Shown here: one piece after another, positions 58,573 through 64,000 of the stretch
Numbering within the stretch: position 1 is the stretch's first letter
How the letters are laid out: each line of letters begins with the position of its first letter
Assembly (NCBI RefSeq): GCF_009857605.1
Contig: NZ_WWCT01000028.1
Coordinates: forward strand, 17,599 to 81,598
DNA: 64,000 bases
Direction: 5' to 3'
DNA from: Duganella levis
GTDB lineage: Bacteria > Pseudomonadota > Gammaproteobacteria > Burkholderiales > Burkholderiaceae_D
Position numbers and translations under genes: made by a program
Notes under the pieces: generated by a model
What the model saw: the letters and a program-made list of their open reading frames with translations, nothing else
What the model was told of the DNA's origin: nothing
The model's database searches: none

Positions 58573-59173
58573 CGGCTTCGTGGTCTTCTTCGTCGCCTTC
58601 GGCGTCGTCACCACCTTTGGCGGCTTTACGCTTGGCGGCGTCCAGCTGTTTCAGGATCTGGAAGATTTCGCGGTAGGCTTTCGGCGGCTTGTTCTCGGCC
58701 TGCTCCTTGCGGGCGTTGCGGATCAGGGTGCGCAGGTGCTGCACGTCCAGTTCCGGGTGGTCCGACAGCAGCGAGGTCAGGGCGTTGTCGTCGGTCAGCA
58801 ACTTGTCGCGGCGGCGCTCCAGTGCGTGCATGGCCGAGGTTTCGGCCTTGGAGGCGCCTTTCCAGCCGTCGATGGCGGCCTGGATCAGGCCGATCTCGGT
58901 TTCATCCAGCGTGCGCATCTTTTTGCCGACAAATTGCATCTGGCGGCGGCGGCCTTCGTGGTTGGTGATGGTCTGGCACATCAGGATGGCTTCCAGCACG
59001 TCTTCCGGCATCGGCACGCGTTTGACGCGGTCGCGCGGGGCTTCGACCAGGGTTTCGCCCATCTTTTGCAGGGCGTTGGACTGGCGCTTGGCCTCGGATT
59101 TGGAGGGGCGTTCGTATTCTTCTTCGAATTCCGTCGAGCTGAAGCCGACCGCGCCGCGATTTGGATTTACCAT
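58562..59173 (-). CDS. yjgA: Ribosome biogenesis factor YjgA (DarP)
   Basis: A 203-residue DUF615 protein, a late 50S subunit assembly factor. The charged helical make-up and family blocks SKSEAKRQSNALQKMGETLVE, ITNHEGRRRQMQFVGKKMR and RRDKLLTDDNALTSLL are clear. The C-terminus is a long acidic tail (GGDDAEGDEEDHEADDE). The ATG at 59173 (MVNPNRG) is the family start. It is divergent from pmbA with a 94-base spacer, the usual yjgA/pmbA order. Confidence 0.96.
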   Translation of the reverse strand: MVNPNRGAVGFSSTEFEEEYERPSKSEAKRQSNALQKMGETLVEAPRDRVKRVPMPEDVLEAILMCQTITNHEGRRRQMQFVGKKMRTLDETEIGLIQAAIDGWKGASKAETSAMHALERRRDKLLTDDNALTSLLSDHPELDVQHLRTLIRNARKEQAENKPPKAYREIFQILKQLDAAKRKAAKGGDDAEGDEEDHEADDE

Positions 59174-59267
59174 AATATCAACTTTCGTGCGGACGCGTGG
59201 CCGCGCCCTTAAACTGTAAACGGCTGCTATGATAACTGTTTTAGCGGCCACCCGAAGAAAACAGCCC

Positions 59268-60620
59268 ATGAGCGATACCCATTTTACCCACACCCAGGAC
59301 CAGTTGAAGCAGCTCGCACGCGATGTGCTGGGCTATGCCAAAGCGCAGGGCGGCACCGATTGTGCTGTCGAAATCAGCGAAGGCAGCGGCCTGTCGGTGT
59401 CGGTGCGCAAGAGCCAGATCGAGACCATCGAGCAGAATAAAGACAAGGGCATGGGGGTGACCGTGTTTATCGGCCAGCGCCGCGGCAATGCGTCGACCTC
59501 CGATTTCTCGCCGGCCGCGCTGAAAGCGACGGTGGAAGCAGCTTACAACATCGCCCGCTTTACTGCCGATGACGATTGCGCCGGCCTGGCCGATGACGAC
59601 CAGCTGGAGCTGAATCCGCGCGACCTGCAATTGTTCTATCCGTGGGAGATCGCGACCGCCGACGCGGTGGCGCTGGCGCAGCGCGCCGAGGCGGCGGCGT
59701 TTGCCGTCGATCCGCGCATCAGCAATTCGGAAGGCGCCGGCGTGCACGTGCAGCAGTCGCATTTTGTGGCGGCCAATTCGCGCGGCTTCATCGGCGGTTA
59801 TCCATTCTCGCGCCATACGCTGTCGGTGGCGCCGATTGCCGGCAAGGGCAAGCATATGCAGCGCGACGACTGGTATTCGTCGGTGCGCGATGCATCCAAG
59901 ATGTCGACGCCGGAGGCGATTGGCCGTTATGCGGCCGAGCGCGCGCTGGCACGCTTGCATGCGCGCACCATCGATACGCGCACTTGCCCGGTGCTGTTCG
60001 AGGCGCCGCTGGCGGCGGGTTTGCTGGGCGCGTTTGTGCAGGCGACCTCGGGCGGCGCGCTGTATCGCAAGTCGACCTTCCTGCTGGATTCGCTGGGCAA
60101 GCAGGTGTTGCCCAAGCATGTGCAGATTCATGAAGATCCGCATGTGATCGGCGCGGTCGGTTCGGCGCCGTTCGATGAAGAGGGCGTGCGCACCGTCAAG
60201 CGCGATGTGGTCAAGGATGGCGTGGTGCAGGGTTATTTCCTGTCGACCTATTCGGCGCGCAAGCTGGGCATGAAGACGACCGGCAATGCCGGCGGTTCGC
60301 ATAATCTGTCGCTGACGTCGTCGTTGACGGAGGCGGCGGATGATTTTGCCGGCATGTTGCGCAAGATGGGTACCGGCTTGCTGGTGACGGAGCTGATGGG
60401 TTCGGGCACCAATTATGTGACCGGCGATTATTCGCGCGGCGCGGCCGGTTATTGGGTTGAGAATGGCGTGATCCAGTATCCGGTGGAGGAGATCACCATC
60501 GCCGGCAATATGAAGGATATGCTGGCGCAGATCGTTGCGGTTGGTAACGATGTGCTGGTGCGCGGCACCAAGCAGACCGGCTCGATTTTGATCGAGAATA
60601 TGGTGGTGGCGGGCGGTTAA
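59268..60620 (+). CDS. pmbA: Metalloprotease PmbA (TldE)
   Basis: A 450-residue PmbA/TldE subunit. With TldD it forms a heterodimer that processes small peptides such as microcin precursors and helps degrade CcdA. The N-terminal domain (VEISEGSGLSVSVRKSQIETIEQN) and the C-terminal metalloprotease-like domain (GNAGGSHNLSL, LLVTELMGSGTNYVTGDYSRGAAGYWVENG) are complete. TldE subunits lack the zinc motif of TldD, as here. The ATG at 59268 is chosen; a TATGAT at 59228-59233 may be the -10. Its stop overlaps the opposing hypothetical gene by four bases. Confidence 0.97.
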   Translation: MSDTHFTHTQDQLKQLARDVLGYAKAQGGTDCAVEISEGSGLSVSVRKSQIETIEQNKDKGMGVTVFIGQRRGNASTSDFSPAALKATVEAAYNIARFTADDDCAGLADDDQLELNPRDLQLFYPWEIATADAVALAQRAEAAAFAVDPRISNSEGAGVHVQQSHFVAANSRGFIGGYPFSRHTLSVAPIAGKGKHMQRDDWYSSVRDASKMSTPEAIGRYAAERALARLHARTIDTRTCPVLFEAPLAAGLLGAFVQATSGGALYRKSTFLLDSLGKQVLPKHVQIHEDPHVIGAVGSAPFDEEGVRTVKRDVVKDGVVQGYFLSTYSARKLGMKTTGNAGGSHNLSLTSSLTEAADDFAGMLRKMGTGLLVTELMGSGTNYVTGDYSRGAAGYWVENGVIQYPVEEITIAGNMKDMLAQIVAVGNDVLVRGTKQTGSILIENMVVAGG

Positions 60621-61048
60621 TCGGTACTGCGGCGGGCGCGGCGCCGGCGGTTGATGCCGGGGCGGCGCTCGGCGCCAGCGCGCAAGTCGCTGGCGCGCGT
60701 CCACGGTTCGCGGTAGTTGCGGCGGATGTAGATATCGCGCCAGGCGTTGCGCACCATCCCGCAGACCTCGGCGGCCCACGCGTTGGGGGTGGTGATTTTT
60801 CCGTCGGCCATCAGCAGGTCGCTTTCCACCTGGGCGAAATAGCATAGCCTGCGGTGCGTGATGCGCAGGCGGGTGCCGTGCGGCAGGAACAGGTCTTTCC
60901 ATTGGTAGCCGCGATCAGTCGGCTGGCCGTATTCTCGCATCATCCATTCCTTCAGCGCGATCAGCATGATTTCTTCCTGCGAGCGCAAGTCTTCGCGTTT
61001 GCGCATCTGGTAGTAGAGCTCCATATACACAGGGTGTGTAGTGTCCAT
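60617..61048 (-). CDS. Conserved hypothetical protein with basic C-terminus
   Basis: A 143-residue cytoplasmic protein. The first half is helical with many acidic and basic residues (MELYYQMRKREDLRSQEEIMLIALKEWMMREYG), then LFLPHGTRLRITH, and the end is very basic (RRPGINRRRRARRSTD), suggesting nucleic-acid contact. I do not recognise a named family. The ATG at 61048 is preferred, with CAGGCACCCA upstream; an in-frame ATG at 61141 is possible. A large CAGAC-type repeat cluster lies just upstream. Confidence 0.65.
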   Translation of the reverse strand: MDTTHPVYMELYYQMRKREDLRSQEEIMLIALKEWMMREYGQPTDRGYQWKDLFLPHGTRLRITHRRLCYFAQVESDLLMADGKITTPNAWAAEVCGMVRNAWRDIYIRRNYREPWTRASDLRAGAERRPGINRRRRARRSTD

Positions 61049-61052
61049 TGGG

Positions 61053-61187
61053 TGCCTGATTTTGTCTGAAATGGTCTGACGATTGTCTGCGTTTGTAACT
61101 GTTAGACCGCCTCTTTCAGAGGGAAGTTCCTGCGTTGGCATGTGAAATTTCAGGCATTTGTCAGACTATTTCAGACAATATCAGGCA
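61053..61187. repeat. Inverted CAGAC/CAGGC repeat cluster
   Basis: Two 30-base arms (61053-61082 and 61158-61187) are inverted copies with 27 of 30 matches (core TTTCAGACAA.ATCAGGCA). Inside and between them the unit TCAGAC / TCAGGC recurs, three times on the minus strand on the left side and four times on the plus strand on the right (including 61149, 61161 and 61171). The centre is near 61120. It overlaps the leader of the hypothetical gene, so it could be an operator array or a leftover end of a mobile element. Confidence 0.75.
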
Positions 61188-61219
61188 AGTGGTGGAGAGG
61201 ACAAACCCTATGTATATAC

Positions 61220-62335
61220 TCAGATACATAGCTTGCTGATCGGCTGGCCGCAGGCGATGAGGCGGCCTACGTCCGGGTTGCTCAGGTACTCCAGGTGGGC
61301 GGTATCGGGGCGCTCCAGCAGGCCCAGCCATGTCGGCGCGTTGGAGACGAGGATGTTGTAGACCGTAATGCCATCCTGCGCATACTTCTCTTCCTCCAGC
61401 GTGTACGACAGCAAATCATTCGGATCGGTAAAGGCCACCAGCGTCAGGTGGCGATCGAGCGCGCGGCGCTGGCCGGCCTGCCGCTTGCGCAATAACAATT
61501 GCAGACTATCGGGCGGCGCCACAGCCGCAACGCCGAGCGCAGGCAAAGGCTGATCGGCCAGCGACAGCAGCGGAATCTGATTGGCCGCCATCACCAGAAA
61601 ACGCATGCGGTCCACCGCCTGCTGCGCCACCCGCGCCGCCGTCGAGCCGGCCGGCTCCTCCGTCATGCGCAACAGCGTATCGAACAAAATCTTGCTGCCC
61701 ATGCTGTGTGAAATCACCACCAGCGGCACATCGGCCCGCGCCGTCGACAACACCTGCAAGACCGCCTCGCGCATGCGCTGCTGGATGGTATCGCGCGCCA
61801 CGCCCTGGTAGATCAGCGCGTCGGGCAGGCAGTCGTCGATCAGGCCATCCTTGAAGCGCGCATTGAGGCTGGCGCGGGTGTAGAGATAGGGCGGCGCGCC
61901 AGCGCACAGCGACGATTTGCCGCTCTGGTCATAGCACAGCTGGCGCTTGAGGTCATTGGTCAGCGGCGACCAGATCAGCGCATCAAAGCGCAGTCGTCCG
62001 GCGGGCGTGGACACGGTTGATGGCACGATCTCGACGGCGGCGGTGGCAGTGGCAGCAGCGCGGTATGCGCCTAGGGCGGTGGTGGCGTCGGCCAGCGCGC
62101 GCGCCAGTTGCGGTACCACCTCGCCGGCCCAGCTGGCGTCATGCGTGCAAATGCCGTGCACCAACAGCACATCGGCCTCGTGGCTGTCGGCCTGCGCGGC
62201 CAGATCGATTAAACCGGGAAATACCGCCGGCGGCGCCAGCGGCGGACGATAGGGCGTGCTGCACGCAGGCAGCAGCAAGGCCAGCGACAAAGCCGAGCAC
62301 AGCGCGACGCGCCGCAAAGGGGAAGAGGGTGACAT
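61220..62335 (-). CDS. Alpha/beta-hydrolase lipoprotein of unknown substrate
   Basis: A 371-residue lipoprotein. The signal ends in the lipobox LLPAC (Cys25). The mature part has the hydrolase fold start VLLVHGICTHDASWAGEVVPQLA (HG oxyanion region) and nucleophile Ser in VVISHSMGSK, of the lipase-like GxSxG variant S-H-S-M-G. Asp and His candidates are in AFTDPNDL and DTAHLEYLSN. The inner part has an unusual insert with CYDQSGKSSLC and DDCLPD cysteines. GGAGGTCCATC is a strong site before the ATG. It stands alone. Confidence 0.8.
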   Translation of the reverse strand: MSPSSPLRRVALCSALSLALLLPACSTPYRPPLAPPAVFPGLIDLAAQADSHEADVLLVHGICTHDASWAGEVVPQLARALADATTALGAYRAAATATAAVEIVPSTVSTPAGRLRFDALIWSPLTNDLKRQLCYDQSGKSSLCAGAPPYLYTRASLNARFKDGLIDDCLPDALIYQGVARDTIQQRMREAVLQVLSTARADVPLVVISHSMGSKILFDTLLRMTEEPAGSTAARVAQQAVDRMRFLVMAANQIPLLSLADQPLPALGVAAVAPPDSLQLLLRKRQAGQRRALDRHLTLVAFTDPNDLLSYTLEEEKYAQDGITVYNILVSNAPTWLGLLERPDTAHLEYLSNPDVGRLIACGQPISKLCI

Positions 62336-62430
62336 GATGGACCTCCGAACACGGCGCGCGGATGCGCCCGTTTGAGGTCCAGTGTATTTTTCCCTGCGGC
62401 GTCCGCTTTGTGACGCCGCAGGAAAGAAGC

Positions 62431-63564
62431 TTACTGCGCCTGGGCCAGCAGCGATTGCAGCACAGGCTGCAGGATGGACTTGCCCAGCTCGGCGCTACGG
62501 GCGCCGTTCCAGCCGGTCTCGGCGTCCGGATCGTTGGCGTTGTCCTTGAACGGCATCTCCAGCGTCAGCGACAGGCAGCCGAAGGCGTGGGTGATGTGCG
62601 GCGAACCCATGGTCAGCGTTTCCGGCGTGTACGGCGTCTCGCCGTAGCCGAACTCGTCCTGGAAGTCCGGGCTGGCGATCAGGAAATTGTCGGTGAAGTA
62701 TTGCTGCGCTTCGACCTGGTCGGCAGTGAAGGTCGGCAACGATTCGCTGCCGGCCACGAACACGTACGGCAGGCCTTCATCGCCATGGATGTCCAGGCAC
62801 AGGTCGACGCCGATCTCGTGCATCTTCTGCTTGACCAGGAACACTTCCGGGCTGCGCTCCATGGTCGGGTTCAGCCACTCGCGATTGAGGTTGGCGCCGG
62901 CCGCGTTGGTGCGCAGGTTGCCGCGCACCGAGCCGTCCGGATTCATGTTCGGCACCACGTAGAACACGGCTTCCTTCAGGCACTGGCGGCCGAACGGATT
63001 GGCCGGGTCCAGCAGCGCTTCAACCAACCCTTCGACAAACCACTCGGCCATGGTCTCGCCCGGGTGCTGGCGGGCGATGACCCACACCTTTTGCTCCGCG
63101 TCCGGATCGCCGATCACCAGCATATTCAGGTCGCGGCCATCGACGGTGTTGCCGAGGTCGACCAGCTTGACCAGCGGCGACAGCTGGGCGTTGTCCAGCA
63201 GCGCCAGATGGCGTTCCCACGAATACGGCTCGAAATAGGCGTAGTAGGCGCTGTCGTATTCCGGCGTGTGGTTGATGGTCATGGTCTGGCCATCGTAGCT
63301 GGTCGGCACGCGGAACCAGCTGTCGCGGTCGTAGCTGGCGACGGCCTGGTAGTCTTTCCAGCCGTCCGGGTAGGCGGCCGTGCCGGCGTTCAGGAAGTTC
63401 ATGGTCAGCGGCGTCCCCTGCGCGCCCTGCACGCGGTAGTAGAACCACTGCACGATGTCGGCGTGGGAATCCTTGCGGATGTTCAAGTCGATGGCGGCCG
63501 GATCGTCGGCGCGGACCACTTCGATGGCGCCAGCGTCGAACTGCTGGCTGATTTTGATAGGCAT
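62431..63564 (-). CDS. M14-family metallocarboxypeptidase (cytosolic carboxypeptidase-like)
   Basis: A 377-residue M14 peptidase of the cytosolic carboxypeptidase type. An N-terminal beta-domain of about 110 residues (FYYRVQGAQGTPLTMNFLNAG) precedes the catalytic domain. Zinc ligands are His and Glu in RQHPGETMAEWF and a later His in DLCLDIHGDEGLP; the catalytic Glu is in LSLTLEMPFKDN. NMNPDGSVRGNLRTNAAGANLNREW is the substrate-binding block. No signal peptide, so it is cytoplasmic. Substrate may be C-terminal Glu or cell-wall peptide; inference from the family. Confidence 0.93.
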   Translation of the reverse strand: MPIKISQQFDAGAIEVVRADDPAAIDLNIRKDSHADIVQWFYYRVQGAQGTPLTMNFLNAGTAAYPDGWKDYQAVASYDRDSWFRVPTSYDGQTMTINHTPEYDSAYYAYFEPYSWERHLALLDNAQLSPLVKLVDLGNTVDGRDLNMLVIGDPDAEQKVWVIARQHPGETMAEWFVEGLVEALLDPANPFGRQCLKEAVFYVVPNMNPDGSVRGNLRTNAAGANLNREWLNPTMERSPEVFLVKQKMHEIGVDLCLDIHGDEGLPYVFVAGSESLPTFTADQVEAQQYFTDNFLIASPDFQDEFGYGETPYTPETLTMGSPHITHAFGCLSLTLEMPFKDNANDPDAETGWNGARSAELGKSILQPVLQSLLAQAQ

Positions 63565-63685
63565 GGCAGGAATCCTGGTGAATTCTATGAAAAGAGTCGC
63601 TCACGCTTGTGGCGCGGAGCCGACATGATACAGGCTTGCGCCGCGCCGCGCCCGGATTTCCGCCTGCCGTGGCGGCCGGCGCGCG

Positions 63686-64000
63686 CTAGGCCAGGCCGCC
63701 GAAGCGGTCGAAGAAGGCGGCTTCGGCGCGCGGGGCGGCGGCGTCTTCGCGGCGCAGCGCGCTGTCGACGTGCTGCTCGGCGGCGACGTAGACCAGCAGG
63801 TAGATCTGGCGCGCCAGCTCGTAGGCCAGCGCGCCCGGCCACGGCGTCGGCAGCAGTTCGACCGGCAGTTGCGGGTCGTGCAGCTGGACCCGGCGGTAGG
63901 CGTGGATCAGCAGGGTGCGCACCACGAACGCCTTTTCCGGCGTCAGCGGCTGGTCGCAGCCCTCGGCGTCCGGCGGCACGCCGGCCGCCACGTCCGCGCT
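63686..64000 (-). CDS. PaaX-like transcriptional regulator, C-terminal part (5' end outside the window)
   Basis: The last ~105 residues of a protein matching the C-terminal domain of PaaX, the phenylacetyl-CoA-responsive repressor of the phenylacetate pathway. The block EKAFVVRTLLIHAYRRVQLHDPQLPVELLPTPWPGALAYELARQIY is typical. The frame is open to the window edge. The first in-frame GTG near 63991 is not a real start. The paa genes, if present, lie upstream outside the window. Confidence is limited because the N-terminal HTH cannot be seen. Confidence 0.8.
   Translation of the reverse strand, partial: SADVAAGVPPDAEGCDQPLTPEKAFVVRTLLIHAYRRVQLHDPQLPVELLPTPWPGALAYELARQIYLLVYVAAEQHVDSALRREDAAAPRAEAAFFDRFGGLA

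Noticed and set aside
62394..62421. Hairpin between the lipoprotein and carboxypeptidase genes as a terminator
   Set aside because: The 10-bp stem CTGCGGCGTC / GACGCCGCAG is perfect but no T run follows on either strand; not called as an intrinsic terminator.

Overview
The window is high-GC DNA that reads like a chromosome segment of a betaproteobacterium of the Oxalobacteraceae (Massilia / Duganella / Janthinobacterium type). The grounds are the trxA-rho-rpmE2 order with a zinc-free type-B L31, a DUF2863 protein, a PEP-CTERM protein, a HutF/HutG-type histidine pathway, and abundant two-component, chemotaxis and membrane genes. The genus is an inference; no rRNA is present. There is no phage, no transposase and no CRISPR array.

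Layout. 1-3.0 kb: the end of an SDR gene, an exported NTF2-like and an exported VOC protein closed by a terminator, then a glycine-zipper protein and a quinone oxidoreductase on the other strand. 3.1-4.1 kb: a visibly AT-richer two-gene cassette (BPSL0067-type amidase-like protein plus STY0301-type exported partner) beside the 3' end of tRNA-Leu(CAA). 4.2-9.5 kb: a KimA-like permease, a heptad-repeat coiled-coil protein and an unusual membrane AAA+/M41 protease. 9.5-19.7 kb: mostly minus strand, with a solute-binding protein, a GT39 glycosyltransferase, rpmE2, rho, trxA, a very large hybrid histidine kinase with a THI5-like sensor, and the histidine-utilisation repressor hutC. 19.8-26 kb: ada coupled to a 2OG-Fe(II) oxygenase, a perfect 46-bp inverted repeat, msbA, an exported amidohydrolase and a PEP-CTERM protein. 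26.2-33.5 kb: a complete hutUHGFDI operon with a HutC-type operator inside its promoter. 33.6-40.7 kb: a metzincin-type protease coupled to an osmoprotectant-type binding-protein/permease fusion, a candidate small RNA, GNAT and EamA proteins, a 44-residue membrane protein, an Mpo1-like protein and a DNA-deoxyinosine glycosylase. 40.8-49.8 kb: a BACON-type lipoprotein, a TPR/transglutaminase-like lipoprotein, DUF2863 and HDOD proteins, an alkyladenine glycosylase, and a Cache protein plus chemoreceptor pair. 49.9-57.3 kb: a KamA-type radical SAM enzyme, an MFS transporter, a prolyl-4-hydroxylase, an FAH-family enzyme, a class III aminotransferase, an AhpD-like protein and a PIN-domain gene broken by an in-frame amber codon. 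57.3-64 kb: esterase-mogA-yjgA opposite pmbA, a hypothetical gene with a CAGAC-type repeat cluster upstream, an alpha/beta-hydrolase lipoprotein, an M14 carboxypeptidase and the C-terminal end of a PaaX-like regulator.

How the genes work together. The hut operon encodes the full five-step route from histidine to glutamate (HutH, HutU, HutI, HutF, HutG, plus HutD) and is probably repressed by HutC, encoded 7 kb away. Three base-damage repair functions are scattered here (Ada with its oxygenase partner, deoxyinosine glycosylase, alkyladenine glycosylase). Two of them, and one transporter, have a -10 element so close to the ATG that leaderless mRNAs are likely. The most unusual items are the effector/immunity-like cassette, the AAA+/M41 hybrid protease, the candidate anti-Shine-Dalgarno small RNA, the amber-interrupted PIN gene and the long inverted repeats.
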